DNA from: Tardiphaga robiniae
Lineage (GTDB): Bacteria > Pseudomonadota > Alphaproteobacteria > Rhizobiales > Xanthobacteraceae
Assembly: GCF_001618955.1 (NCBI RefSeq)
Contig: NZ_LVYV01000055.1
Location: forward strand, 231,964-295,963
Direction of reading: 5' to 3'
DNA: 64,000 bases
Shown here: piece by piece, positions 15,712-24,480 of the stretch
Numbering within the stretch: the stretch's first letter is position 1
How the letters are laid out: the number at the start of each line of letters is the position of its first letter
The notes under the pieces: model-generated
What the model saw: only the letters and a program-made list of their open reading frames with translations
Told to the model about the DNA's origin: nothing
Database searches by the model: none
Program-made: the position numbers and the translations under genes

Positions 15712-16257
15712 TCAGGTTTCCGGCCGACATCCAAACAGCAGCTCCATCGGCTGACCGTCGAGATCGCGCAGATCGTGAGTAGCGCCAAGCATCACCAGCG
15801 CATGATGCAGCAGGCCGAACGGATCGGCGGGAATCCTGAGGCCGAGTTGCTGCTGCAACAAACGGGCGATTGTCGGCGATCGCCGGGTCGTTATCGATCG
15901 CTGCCGCGTCCAGCTCCGCGCCGTCCTCGGCGATTATTTCGCGCATATCGGCCAGGTCGCCGCTGGCGGATGACGCGATCTGCTCCCACCAGGGATGCGC
16001 GCGATAAACTCATGCAGGCTGGCCGCCACAATGAGGGCCTGCCCTTCGCTCGTCAGGTGCAGCACATGGTTGATATCACCGACCAGCGCGAAGACGCCGC
16101 CAGATCCGTTCTGGCCGACGACCTCAAATGGCTCCAGCACCGAGACATCCATCCAGACCGGACCATGGGACTTGTTGTCCTCGACGGTGAATTCGAACGG
16201 CCACAGCCTGTCGCGCATCGCCTGGCTCGCGCCAAGCATCGCCGGTGTCACACTCAT
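15712..16257 (-). pseudogene. Hypothetical gene interrupted by two compensating frameshifts
   Basis: Reading from MSVTPAMLGASQ, frame 1 is good through VLHLTSEGQALIVAASLHEF (to about 16010). Sensible coding then continues in another frame as HPWWEQIASSASGDLADMRE to about 15860, and returns to the first frame as ARLLQQQLGLRIPADPFGLL until GCRPET and a stop at 15712. The two indels cancel, so a protein of about 182 residues would result if both were corrected. As written, frame 1 stops early. Two cancelling indels 150 bases apart could be sequencing error or decay. The family is not recognised; a Knr4/SMI1-like fold is one possibility only. Confidence 0.6.
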
Positions 16258-16521
16258 GGCAATCGCTCGGTCGGCATCGCCGCCGCGCGACCAGGCACCA
16301 GGCGCGGTGGAGCAACAAGGCGGCAAATGCGATGACGATTACGGCCAGCAGGCCGAACGCCTGACGCGGTCGGCGCCGGACGACGACAGTCCCACGACAA
16401 GCGCGCCAATCACAAGGCAAACCAGCCCCACCACTTCCCCGACGAACGGCCATTTCGCTGTCGTCAAATCGGAGACGAATTCGACAGCGATATCGATGAG
16501 CAGCTCGACGATCAAGGACAT
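16258..16521 (-). pseudogene. Small membrane protein, apparently frameshifted
   Basis: The gene begins MSLIVELLIDIAVEF, reaches a membrane segment GEVVGLVCLVIGALVVGL and then, in the annotated frame, stops at 16339. Another frame picks up directly as AFGLLAVIVIAFAALLLHRAW, an obvious second membrane segment, so an indel near 16365 seems to split a two-span protein. A further shift would let it end at the TGA overlapping the next start codon (ATGA). Together with the neighbour this makes at least three indels within 0.7 kb. Confidence 0.45.
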
Positions 16522-16598
16522 AATGACGGTACCAATTCAGCGACGTTGCCGGTTAGGCGTCGCAGCACAGTCTTTGGTTCAAGAGGTCGCCGGCCCGC

Positions 16599-17303
16599 TC
16601 AGGGCATGGCGGTCGGGTCCGCCGGCGCGGTGATCTCGATCAACTCCACCGGCCCGCCCGGCAGCGCGTCATCGAACACGCCGATCACCAGCCGACCGGT
16701 TTTCCAGGCATAAGTGTCAAGATTACTGCGGCCCTGTTTCAGCAGCGGCCCATCGGCATGGCGGTCATGGCCGTGCACCACATGGCGCGCGCCCTCACCT
16801 GCATCATGGCCGGACGCGTCATCATCCGCATAGCGCTTGGTCATCAGCAATACGGGATCCTGCTGCGCCAACGGCAGCGCGGGATCGACGCCGGCATGGA
16901 CATAGACGCGATGCGCATCCACGTGCCACAGCGGCCGGCCATCGAGCCAGTCGATGTCATGCACCGGCACATCGGCGATGTCGCCGCCATAGGATGCGAG
17001 CGCGGTATCGCCGCCCTTCGCGAGCCAGTTCGCCACGGCAACATCGCCGCGCAAAACGCCGACCATCAGCGCATCGTGATTGCCCTTGAGCATCGCCAGC
17101 CGCAGACCCGGCGCCACCCCTGCCCGCAAACGCGCAATCACGCCGCGCGAATCCGGGCCCTTGTCGACGTAGTCGCCGAGCACGACGATGGTGGCTTCCT
17201 TGCCGCCGGCATGCGCCTCGATCCGCAACAGTGCCGCATCGAGCAGATCGCGCCGGCCGTGCAGATCGGGGATGACAAATGTTTGGGAACCCTCTCCGGC
17301 CAT
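16599..17303 (-). CDS. Metallophosphoesterase (PrpE/ApaH-like phosphatase)
   Basis: A 234-residue calcineurin-type phosphatase. All metal-binding blocks are present: DLHG near residue 13, GDYVDKGPDSRG near 45, GNHD near 78, HAGVDP around 150 and HGHDRH near 190. This is the serine/threonine protein phosphatase or diadenosine-tetraphosphatase group; sequence alone does not settle which. The frame extends upstream to 17381, but an AGGA ribosome site precedes the ATG at 17303. It is the first gene of a minus-strand group. Confidence 0.88.
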   Translation of the reverse strand: MAGEGSQTFVIPDLHGRRDLLDAALLRIEAHAGGKEATIVVLGDYVDKGPDSRGVIARLRAGVAPGLRLAMLKGNHDALMVGVLRGDVAVANWLAKGGDTALASYGGDIADVPVHDIDWLDGRPLWHVDAHRVYVHAGVDPALPLAQQDPVLLMTKRYADDDASGHDAGEGARHVVHGHDRHADGPLLKQGRSNLDTYAWKTGRLVIGVFDDALPGGPVELIEITAPADPTAMP

Positions 17304-17485
17304 TGCGCGTTCCTGGCTTCGATCACAATAATCCACAGATGCGCCGCAGCCGTTTGCCGCGCAATTGTGCAAGATTGCCACGCAAACCTGACCACGTCAC
17401 GATTAACGCAGAACAACATATAGTCTTGGTGCCCTGGCAATCTGCGACGACACGTCCGATGAGAACGCACTCCACGGAGAAGATC

Positions 17486-17689
17486 ATGACGACACAGCTA
17501 GAAACCACCCGACAACGCGTCAAGCGGATGGTCACGCGCGAACTAGCCGCTTTCGAACGCCGAGAAAACGAGATCAATGCGGAAGAGCGCCGCGAGCGTG
17601 CCCGAGCGCTGGGCCTGCCGCTGTCGCTCTCAGAACGGATAAGGGACGATCGCCGAACTGGCGCGCGATCTATGCACTCCTCCGGCTAA
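17486..17689 (+). CDS. Small charged coiled-coil-like protein
   Basis: A 67-residue protein with a GGAG ribosome site 8 bases before the ATG. It is a long Arg/Glu-rich amphipathic helix (ELAAFERRENEINAEERRER), with no signal peptide or membrane segment. It is divergent from the metallophosphatase. Function unknown. Confidence 0.55.
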   Translation: MTTQLETTRQRVKRMVTRELAAFERRENEINAEERRERARALGLPLSLSERIRDDRRTGARSMHSSG

Positions 17690-18006
17690 ATGCTCCCTCC
17701 AGCGGCCCGGTTCCCGGCTCCTCGCTCCTCGTTGAGCGTCACGAATTCAGCGCAGTTGCCCAGCCCGATATCGCAAGTTCCGCAGCGTCGAGCGAACGCA
17801 CGGCGTTTGATCACCTAAACGGATCGATGCCGTCGCATGGGATGATGTAGCGACCTGTCCTCTGTTCCTCATGACTGCTTGGATTTCCATATTGGCTTAT
17901 GTGAGTAGACCAGCTTTGTGATTTTGCCTTTCCCAGACTGATCTCTCGGAACCATTCCCCCGCCGCAGTCGTTACCTCCATTCACGCAAGCTTTGGGAGA
18001 ACGACA
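17690..18006. other. Intergenic region with a stress-type promoter
   Basis: About 320 bases with no supported gene. The only signal seen is the EcfG-type promoter near its right end, listed separately, and the GGGAG ribosome site of the next gene. Confidence 0.5.
17948..17973 (+). promoter_or_regulatory. EcfG-type (general stress sigma) promoter
   Basis: GGAAC followed by exactly 17 bases and CGTT, 34 bases before the start of a small secreted protein. GGAAC-N16/17-CGTT is the known consensus for the alphaproteobacterial general stress response sigma factor EcfG. Match and spacing are seen; use is inferred. Confidence 0.6.
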
Positions 18007-18315
18007 ATGAGACTGACCGATCGCGTCGCGTGTGCGGCCGTGATTGCCGTCCTGGGATCCTTTGCGGGATCGGCGGCCCAGGCTGACCAGACCTTCACGG
18101 GGGTCGTCACCATCCTCGATCGCACCACCAGCGAAGTGGTGATCAAGCAGGCGCCGGCTGGCGAAACCGTCGGCGCGAATACGCCGGGCGCGGTGGAAAA
18201 ATTCAAGCTGCGCACGGTTCCAGAGTCGCTGCATGCAGGCGAGCGCGTCACGGTAACCTATACCGAGAGCAATGGCGTCAAGACGATCAGCAACGTGACC
18301 GAGAAGAAGGATTAA
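18007..18315 (+). CDS. Small secreted protein
   Basis: A 102-residue exported protein with a GGGAG ribosome site. The signal peptide covers about residues 1-26 (AVIAVLGSFAGSAAQA). The mature part is a small beta-rich domain (DQTFTGVVTILDRTTSEVVI, VTVTYTESNGVKTISNV), reminiscent of OB-fold-like periplasmic proteins, but no family is claimed. An EcfG-type promoter lies 34 bases upstream, suggesting a role in the general stress response. Confidence 0.75.
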   Translation: MRLTDRVACAAVIAVLGSFAGSAAQADQTFTGVVTILDRTTSEVVIKQAPAGETVGANTPGAVEKFKLRTVPESLHAGERVTVTYTESNGVKTISNVTEKKD

Positions 18316-18380
18316 GCGATACGGGCGCATGATGCTGCTGCATGGGATGACATGCGCCCTGAATTCTTGGTGCGGACTGG

Positions 18381-18590
18381 TTAATCCTTCAGCACGAATT
18401 TCTTGCGGAGGTCCGTCGCCACTTCGTCGGCGAGTTGCTGCGCATAGGTGGCGTGTTTCGGCGCAGTGATGACCATTGGCCGCCAGCCGAGCAGGGCATC
18501 CCTGCGTACCGATACATAGACGCCGCCGACAACGATGCGCTGGGCGATCATTTCCTCAAGTTCGGCTTCGGTCTTTTCTTCTTTTCCCAT
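18381..18590 (-). CDS. Small conserved hypothetical protein
   Basis: A 69-residue soluble protein with a GGAAG ribosome site 7 bases before the ATG. An acidic N-terminal helix (KEEKTEAELEEMIAQRI) is followed by a short beta region (VYVSVRRD, GWRPMVITAP) and a C-terminal helix (QQLADEVATDLRKKF). It is convergent with the secreted-protein gene. The type is common in Bradyrhizobium-like genomes by recollection; no function known. Confidence 0.6.
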   Translation of the reverse strand: MGKEEKTEAELEEMIAQRIVVGGVYVSVRRDALLGWRPMVITAPKHATYAQQLADEVATDLRKKFVLKD

Positions 18591-18762
18591 AACCGACTTC
18601 CCGTGATGCGCTGAAGCACCCTCTAGCTAGGGAGGCGTTTCGGAAATGCAGTTCACAAGAATGAGAGACGCCAATATCACAAGGTCGCAGCCAATGCTGT
18701 CGCATGAAAACACTGTTGCGCTCTGAAGCCTCCGCAGCTGGCGCGCGGGTTCCGCGTGACGC

Positions 18763-19125
18763 TCAGCAATAGCCGTAGTAGCCGCAGCCATAGGGCGCGC
18801 GGTTATAGATCGTCTCGATCCGGCTGCCGTAATAGTTGTGGTAATAATAGGACGCCGGCTTGCCGTAATAGCCATGCACGATGGAGGGGATATAGACCTC
18901 CGGCGCATATTGCATGATCGGCTCTTCCATCGGCCGCTCATCCCTCACCACGACGGCGCGGCGGCTCTTCACCACCGGCTCGTCGAACAGGCGGCCGATG
19001 CGGCCTTGGCCGGCCATGTCAGCCGCCTGCGCGCCCGCGATCAGGGCAGCGGCTGAAATGGCCGCGGAAACGGCAAGGATGAGCAGGCGCAGCATATCGG
19101 AGACCCCCATGATTCGCGGGATCAT
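18763..19125 (-). CDS. Tyr/Gly-rich exported protein
   Basis: An exported protein of about 120 residues. The start is unsure: ATGs at 19125, 19110 and 19095 are all possible, and each leads into the same signal peptide (LLILAVSAAISAAALIAGAQA). The mature part carries a basic stretch (KSRRAVVVRDERP) and a tyrosine-rich C-terminus (YYHNYYGSRIETIYNRAP, ending CGYYGYC) with two cysteines. Such tails are seen in small envelope proteins of rhizobia. Function unknown. Confidence 0.6.
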   Translation of the reverse strand: MIPRIMGVSDMLRLLILAVSAAISAAALIAGAQAADMAGQGRIGRLFDEPVVKSRRAVVVRDERPMEEPIMQYAPEVYIPSIVHGYYGKPASYYYHNYYGSRIETIYNRAPYGCGYYGYC

Positions 19126-19193
19126 AGCGGAGAACCTTTCACGGATATTAACCAGGGCTCCCTTGCGCGGCGCTTGCTTGCACAGGCCTGCGA

Positions 19194-19955
19194 TCAAAGC
19201 GGCGTGCCCCAGGCGCGTGCCGTCTGCAGGATCCAGTCGCGATACAGCGTCAGCGGCGTCACGCCGGTGAGGCCGCCGCAACCGGCACTGCTCTTGGCGC
19301 CGGTTGACCAGGACACCACGCCGATCACGATGTTGCGGCCATTTTGCTGTTGCAGCACGGGCCCGCCGCTGTCGCCTGTGCAGGCGCCGAGGCCGTCGCG
19401 TGTATTGTCGGTCGCGGGATCGACCAGGCGGATCTGCAATTTGCCGGGATGGCTGGTGGAGGTGAGCTGTGCCGCGCGCACGGTGCCGCCGCTCTTGCCG
19501 TCGCCGCGCGCGGCGACGCCGATGCCGGCCACCAGGTAGCTCTGCCCTGCAGCGAATGGCTCGGTGGGCACGCCGAGCGGCAGCGCGGTCTTGCCGGGCA
19601 GTGGCTCGGCGAGTTGCAGCAGCGCCACATCGGCGCTGGCGCGATGCGCCTTGATGCCCTCCGCATTGAACTGCGGATGATCGGCGACGCGTTTCACCGC
19701 CAGCAATTGCGGCTGCCGCTGGGCGTCATAGAGCACGATCTTGTAACTGGCGCCGGGCGTCACGCAATGCGCCGCCGACAGCACCAGGGTCGGTGCGATC
19801 AGCGCGCCGGAACAGAAATTGCCGCGCGAGCCGACAATGGTGATCACCGCGCGGCCGATCTCGTCATCGCGCACGCCGGCGCCGCCGACCAGGCATTGTG
19901 CGGCCGAAGAACCAAGGATCGAAAGCGCCAATGAAATCAGAATTGTAGAACGCAT
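19194..19955 (-). CDS. Trypsin-like serine protease (S1 family), secreted
   Basis: A 253-residue chymotrypsin-fold protease with an N-terminal signal peptide (about 1-20). The catalytic triad is visible: His in LSAAHC (about 62), Asp in ADVALLQL (about 112) and Ser in GDSGGPV (about 195); cysteine pairs around the His and Ser match S1 enzymes. It probably acts in the periplasm or outside the cell. Bacterial S1 trypsins are uncommon but occur in this group. It is the last conserved-looking gene before the AT-rich mobile region. Confidence 0.9.
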   Translation of the reverse strand: MRSTILISLALSILGSSAAQCLVGGAGVRDDEIGRAVITIVGSRGNFCSGALIAPTLVLSAAHCVTPGASYKIVLYDAQRQPQLLAVKRVADHPQFNAEGIKAHRASADVALLQLAEPLPGKTALPLGVPTEPFAAGQSYLVAGIGVAARGDGKSGGTVRAAQLTSTSHPGKLQIRLVDPATDNTRDGLGACTGDSGGPVLQQQNGRNIVIGVVSWSTGAKSSAGCGGLTGVTPLTLYRDWILQTARAWGTPL

Positions 19956-19998
19956 CCGCGATGTAGAAACCCGACGGCTCGTGCTGTCAAGAAACCTG

Positions 19999-20442
19999 TC
20001 ATTGAAAGAAGGTCGTGCTGAGAGGCGTTCGCCGCTCGTCCAGGAAGGGCCCGTTCATTACAAGCGCGATGAACGTGTCCTTGAATTCGTCGACGAAACC
20101 CGGCCATTTCTTTTGAAGATATTCTAGCATTTCTCGGTTCGACAACATCGGAAAGATAAACTTCCAAGCGATTACAAAGTCGAGCACCGACTCAGCGTGA
20201 CGCAAGGCAACCTCCGCCTGTCTTTCATTGCTCGCGCGAAGCAGGAGGCGCCGGGGTGCCCATTCAACGCCATGCGATGACGCCAACTCAATAAATTCTG
20301 CATGCGAGAGGATTTGTGCCACTTTTGCGAGAGTCTGCGACAAACGAGCGCGCCTCGCTTTGGCCTCCTCATCGGCTAACTTCGCTTTGACCGCACGATA
20401 TATGCGTGCGCGGTCTCTTGCGATTTCACGTGTGCGGGGCAT
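19999..20442 (-). CDS. Hypothetical protein coupled to the serine recombinase
   Basis: A 147-residue protein whose ATG lies inside the last codons of the recombinase gene (17-base overlap in another frame), a sign of translational coupling. It is rich in helix, with a basic start (PRTREIARDRARIYRAVKAK) and a hydrophobic C-terminal half (ESVLDFVIAWKFIFPML, KKWPGFVDEFKDTFI). No family recognised. The overlap suggests an accessory factor of the recombinase or cargo co-expressed with it. Confidence 0.65.
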   Translation of the reverse strand: MPRTREIARDRARIYRAVKAKLADEEAKARRARLSQTLAKVAQILSHAEFIELASSHGVEWAPRRLLLRASNERQAEVALRHAESVLDFVIAWKFIFPMLSNREMLEYLQKKWPGFVDEFKDTFIALVMNGPFLDERRTPLSTTFFQ

Positions 20443-21958
20443 TGACGAGACCAATTCGTTCTCTGGAACACAGTGCAAGAAGTGGATCCAACGTCGGTGA
20501 GCGAAACGCCTCCATTCGCTGTAGACGCTTCCTTGAGATCGTGAGCCAAGACTCATTCGCCAGGAATAGAAGCGGTATAAATAGATAGTCCTCGACGACA
20601 GTGGACACTTGGTCGTGCACTCTCGCAGCCACTAGGATGTCCGGCTTAGCCCATGCCGATCGCTTAATCTGCCATTGATTTTTCCCGCAGCCGGGCGTCG
20701 CACATCCAGCAACAACAGCCAGCACCAATTCCTGGTTGATCAGCATTTGAGAACTGCCCGAATGCCACTCAACCTGGCACCCCTCCGCTTTGAGCTTTGC
20801 TGATATCTGGCTCATAATGACAATCCGGGCCTGCGGGCTACGGCCACGACGAAATGGAGGCGCATAGCCGATCATTTGGTACGCTGCCGCTAGCCCACCG
20901 AAGTGCTCCTTGTATGTGTTCACACGAGGCATCACAGGTATCGAATCGATAAGAGCCGCGCTGATCCGCCCTCGACTGCACCAAATGGCAGTTAGCGCAT
21001 CGAGCAACTCGCTGTCGCGGTAAGCTCGCGCATTGTAGACTAGCTGCTCCCGGGCTTGTCGGAATCGCTCCTTAGAAACGATGCCCTCGAATGCTCCGAT
21101 TTTCTCGACCCATTCCGATCTAAAATTCTTTCTGCTCGGCGCGCCCAATTTTCTTGACGTTTTGTTGAACTGCGCACTTCCAATATATTTTTCGTTGGAC
21201 AAAACCTCTCGTACGGAAACGTCGTTCCACTGACGTTGGGCGACGTTTGCAATCCCTTCTTCGTTCAGAAGTCTTGCGATACGGCTTAGCGAAAATTTCT
21301 GGTCTATGAAGAGTGAATAAATTCGATCGACAACCTCGATCTCTTCCGCTGGGCCGGGAACCAAGATCGTCCGGTCCGTCGAGAGCCTCTTTCGCTGGCC
21401 GAGCTTGAGGATGGTTCTTTGAGCCGACCCGTCTTCGATGAGACATCTTCGCAACCCGTAGCCTGGCGTAGAACCTCGATGAAAGCCATTCCTTACGGCT
21501 TTTGCCTGCCCCGCAAATACCTTCGCAGACAATTCCCGGCTGTACTCGCCGGCCATCGCTCTCTTCAAGTTTTTTAGGATTGTGGTCGTCAGGCTGCCGT
21601 CGTTGCTGAACTGTTCAGCACAGTATTCGACTGCCACACCATTGGATCGGCATATAAACTCATAGTAGGCACTCTCATCCGTATCTTGGAAGCGTCCCCA
21701 TCGGCTGACGTCGTATATTAGTATGGTCCGAAAGTCGGCTGTGCCCGATCTCACATCACTAATGAGCGTCTGTAGCGCCGATCGACCATCGATTGTCACG
21801 CCGCTTCGACCAGCATCTTCGTAAGTTCGGACGATTGTCAATCCTCTGCGTGCCGCGTAGAGCGCAATCGCTTCCGCCTGTATCGCAATAGAGTGACGCT
21901 GCATGTCGGTGGACATACGAACGTACTGGACGGCTCTGTTCTCGGCGAGCAACATCAC
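20426..21958 (-). CDS. Large serine recombinase (resolvase/integrase family)
   Basis: A 510-residue site-specific recombinase. The N-terminal catalytic resolvase domain (about 8-150) has the nucleophile Ser16 in VRMSTDMQ and the arginine motif YEDAGRSGVTIDGR. The Recombinase domain follows (about 170-300, with LFIDQKFSLSRIARLLNEEG and NEKYIGSAQFNKTSR). A cysteine pair (CATPGCGKNQW) late in the chain may be a reduced zinc ribbon. Such enzymes integrate or excise elements without a tRNA target. It sits at the left edge of the AT-rich region and a small gene overlaps its 3' end, so it marks a mobile element or its remnant. Confidence 0.92.
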   Translation of the reverse strand: MMLLAENRAVQYVRMSTDMQRHSIAIQAEAIALYAARRGLTIVRTYEDAGRSGVTIDGRSALQTLISDVRSGTADFRTILIYDVSRWGRFQDTDESAYYEFICRSNGVAVEYCAEQFSNDGSLTTTILKNLKRAMAGEYSRELSAKVFAGQAKAVRNGFHRGSTPGYGLRRCLIEDGSAQRTILKLGQRKRLSTDRTILVPGPAEEIEVVDRIYSLFIDQKFSLSRIARLLNEEGIANVAQRQWNDVSVREVLSNEKYIGSAQFNKTSRKLGAPSRKNFRSEWVEKIGAFEGIVSKERFRQAREQLVYNARAYRDSELLDALTAIWCSRGRISAALIDSIPVMPRVNTYKEHFGGLAAAYQMIGYAPPFRRGRSPQARIVIMSQISAKLKAEGCQVEWHSGSSQMLINQELVLAVVAGCATPGCGKNQWQIKRSAWAKPDILVAARVHDQVSTVVEDYLFIPLLFLANESWLTISRKRLQRMEAFRSPTLDPLLALCSRERIGLVNAPHT

Positions 21959-22135
21959 GGCAGCTTACTTGAAAAGCTCTGAAAAAATTGCCCCATGGTC
22001 TTGTACAATTCGGCGCCAATATTCAGAAAGTCATTCCCAATCTGAGAACCTGTAGCCTGAAGACCCTGCTTCCGACCGCTATGGAGCTCGTAGTCTAGTC
22101 GGAGCGCTCCGCAATCTCTAAGCGCTCACGGCTCG

Positions 22136-22498
22136 CTAGCCGAAGATGTCGCAAACCGAGCTGGCTCGCTGGGCCAAGGTCGAGCAACCGACAATGGTCC
22201 AGATGCCCGCCCGTATGGAACGCGGCATCAGGATAAATACAGGTCGCCTGCCGTGATGGTCGCTGATCAGAACGAGGACGGGAGCCGCGCAGAATAAGCA
22301 GAGCGCGAACACTGAAACGATGAGACTGACATACAATCCGACCAGCTCCAGTTGGACGTACCGTCCGACCAGAAATGGAATGACTGGCAGGATGATGGTG
22401 AAGCCAGCAACGTTGAGAGAAACCGATACGCCGACGATAGTCGTCCGGTTGGAAAAAAATGAACGCGAGTGAGCGGTCGCATGGATGGGGCCGAGCAA
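22136..22498 (-). pseudogene. Truncated MFS transporter (tetracycline-efflux-like) fragment
   Basis: A 120-residue frame corresponding to the first three or four membrane segments of a 12-span MFS pump: SLNVAGFTIILPVIPFLVGRYV, then FALCLFCAAPVLVLISDHHGRRPV with the loop 2-3 motif D-x-x-GRRPV. It ends abruptly (CDIFG) where the rest of a ~400-residue transporter should follow, and the downstream sequence is unrelated. It is a remnant, consistent with rearrangement beside the recombinase. Confidence 0.65.
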
Positions 22499-22846
22499 TG
22501 CAATTCACTCCGGGTTATCAGGTTCACCCGGAGCGATCTATCGGCTGACAACCACACGGACGAACCTGTGGCACGACGGAAGCCGCATCAGAATCGTCGG
22601 GGATTCCCAGGTCCACAGATAGTCAGCGGAGCGAGGAGCAGAGCCTCCTAAACCGGAGGGGCGCGGGCCTACCGAGCCCGTGCCTGCCTTTCTCAACGCG
22701 GCTGGCGCCCGAGGTCATCTTGCCTCACGCCACCGACCTTTAATTTGACCGGCGGGCCACTCGGGTGGGCAGATCAACTACGGCTGTCGCCATGTTTACA
22801 GACCGGTCAGTGACGCCGCAGAGAGGTTCTTATCTGCCGGGAACGG
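22499..22846. other. Intergenic region without a supported gene
   Basis: About 350 bases between the MFS remnant and the XRE regulator. A GC-rich hairpin (CCTCC-TAAACC-GGAGG) near 22648 recalls a tRNA arm, but no full cloverleaf could be folded. No gene is proposed. Confidence 0.4.
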
Positions 22847-23098
22847 CTAGCTTTTGCCCAGAGCCGATCGGCTAGGGCGCCGTTTTGATTCGTCAAAAAA
22901 ATCGCGAATAGGGACCTCTAAAGCCTGAGCGACGTGCCAGAGACTAATTACGGTCGGATTGCGTTGCCCTTGCTCCAGACCGCTGACATAGGCGCGATCG
23001 ACCCCCATTCGATTGGCAAGCTCCGCCTGAGACAGTTCGGCGGCAAGCCGTAGCCTCTTTACGTTATCGCCCACCATGCGCCGCACGTCATCTGACAT
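22847..23098 (-). CDS. XRE-family helix-turn-helix regulator
   Basis: An 83-residue DNA-binding protein made of a single Cro/C1-type HTH domain: LSQAELANRMGVDRAYVSGLEQ (two helices of the HTH) followed by RNPTVISLWHVAQALEVP and a basic tail. It is divergent from a gene for a large secreted protein, and a perfect palindrome lies between them, so it probably controls itself and that gene. Small single-domain XRE proteins are typical of mobile islands. Confidence 0.88.
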   Translation of the reverse strand: MSDDVRRMVGDNVKRLRLAAELSQAELANRMGVDRAYVSGLEQGQRNPTVISLWHVAQALEVPIRDFFDESKRRPSRSALGKS

Positions 23099-23126
23099 GG
23101 GCCCAATGCGCCATAGTGTTGCATTT

Positions 23127-23141
23127 TAATGCGACGCATTA
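23127..23141. promoter_or_regulatory. Palindromic operator between XRE gene and secreted-protein gene
   Basis: TAATGCGACGCATTA, two perfect 7-base arms around one A, flanked outside by TGCA on both sides (23120-23123 and 23145-23148). It lies 29 bases upstream of the XRE start. Autoregulation is inferred from position. Confidence 0.5.
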
Positions 23142-23229
23142 TATTGCACATCCTACACATTTTTCCGCCTTGCTGAACCTTAGCAGCCCAAGAGTGGCCG
23201 GCTGGCTTCAAAATTTTAGGATGAGCTGA

Positions 23230-24480
23230 ATGAAACTGCCATTAATGGTATTGTCGCTATTATTGATTCAGACTGCCTCCGCATCAGCAATAAGCCCCGA
23301 GGTTGTCAGCAATTTACAATGTTCACAGGTCACGCAAGGCGGCATTGCCCGACAATCGTGGTCCGCTGGCGGTGCTCCCTTCGGTGCGCCCCTGCCCGAA
23401 TGGAACGCACCGGCATTCGATCAGCTCCGACATCGCATTTCGGAGTGCGCCAGCCGAGCGGGCCAAGATCCACGCGGATCGCTGGCCTATCTTCAGCGCC
23501 TCGAAGGCATGACGCGGCTCCAGAATGCTCAATCGGCCGCCGCTGGGGAGCGCGGACAACGGCGGGGGACGAGCCCGGACGTGGCCGCAGAGCGCGACGC
23601 CCGGTCGAGCGAAGACCGGCAACGCAGCCAAACCGCCTATGAACGCTTCGTCCAGCAGCGCGACCAGGAAGTCCAAGCGGCGAATTCGCCTGACACCAAC
23701 GAACGCAGCCTAGTCGCCAAGGTCGAGACCTTCACTTTACAGGACGAACTGAAGGCTTTTTGCAATGGCGTTTGGCGCTCTCAACTTCCCGAGAATACCC
23801 GCATCAACGTTATAGCCAACTGCAAAAGGCGACTGCAGCTCATGGCGATCGACGATCAGAAGGACGCCGAAACTCGCCAGATGGAGGCATCAGGCGAACT
23901 GTTGCCAGAGCTGATCCAACAACTAAAACAGATGCCCGACAATGAGGATACTCTACGTCAGTTGCAGAATTTGAAATCTGACAATCACTACCGGCTGCCA
24001 AGCCTCAGCTTTCCCGACCAAAACAAATATCTTCAGGCTATCGACAGCCGCCTCGCGCAAATCAGCACCAAGCGCTTAAATGACAAATGTGCGGTGGTGA
24101 CATCCAAGATCTCCGTGCCCAATGGGATACGGGATGCGGTCGTTATCGATGGCCTAGATGGCGTTTCATTGGCCTACTTCCTTTGTGGACCGGTTCTTAC
24201 CACCGACAAGGTATCCATCACCCTCAGGCAAGACGACGTTGTCGACGTCAAAGTAGGTTCATTCACGCTGACCTTCGCAAGACGGCGCTATCTCAAAGAT
24301 CGAAAGATCGAAGTGGCCCTTAATTCGCCGATTCAAGGCGGCGTCAATGCCCTCATTCTGACGGGCGCTTCCAACGGAACCGACCAACTTGCGATTGGCA
24401 ATCCCAATTTCTTCGTCGTGAACTTCTATTCGCAGTTCTCGCCCCAAGTGGACGCCCACCTATCGCAGCCTGCGCAATAG
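23230..24480 (+). CDS. Secreted protein of unknown function, six cysteines
   Basis: A 416-residue exported protein with signal peptide MKLPLMVLSLLLIQTASASA. Three parts are visible: an N-terminal region with two Cys (about 25-80), a central charged, Gln/Glu/Arg-rich stretch (about 85-250, likely helical or coiled coil), and a beta-rich C-terminal domain (about 290-410, NDKCAVVTSKISVPNG to NPNFFVVNFYSQF). The mature chain has exactly six cysteines, which fits three disulfides in the periplasm. No family recognised. It starts the secreted/PP2C cluster and faces the XRE regulator across a palindrome. Confidence 0.7.
   Translation: MKLPLMVLSLLLIQTASASAISPEVVSNLQCSQVTQGGIARQSWSAGGAPFGAPLPEWNAPAFDQLRHRISECASRAGQDPRGSLAYLQRLEGMTRLQNAQSAAAGERGQRRGTSPDVAAERDARSSEDRQRSQTAYERFVQQRDQEVQAANSPDTNERSLVAKVETFTLQDELKAFCNGVWRSQLPENTRINVIANCKRRLQLMAIDDQKDAETRQMEASGELLPELIQQLKQMPDNEDTLRQLQNLKSDNHYRLPSLSFPDQNKYLQAIDSRLAQISTKRLNDKCAVVTSKISVPNGIRDAVVIDGLDGVSLAYFLCGPVLTTDKVSITLRQDDVVDVKVGSFTLTFARRRYLKDRKIEVALNSPIQGGVNALILTGASNGTDQLAIGNPNFFVVNFYSQFSPQVDAHLSQPAQ

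Noticed and set aside
22590..22690. Possible tRNA remnant around CCTCC-TAAACC-GGAGG
   Set aside because: Only one arm and a GC-rich follow-on stem; no acceptor or T arm, and the loop lacks a proper U33-anticodon layout.
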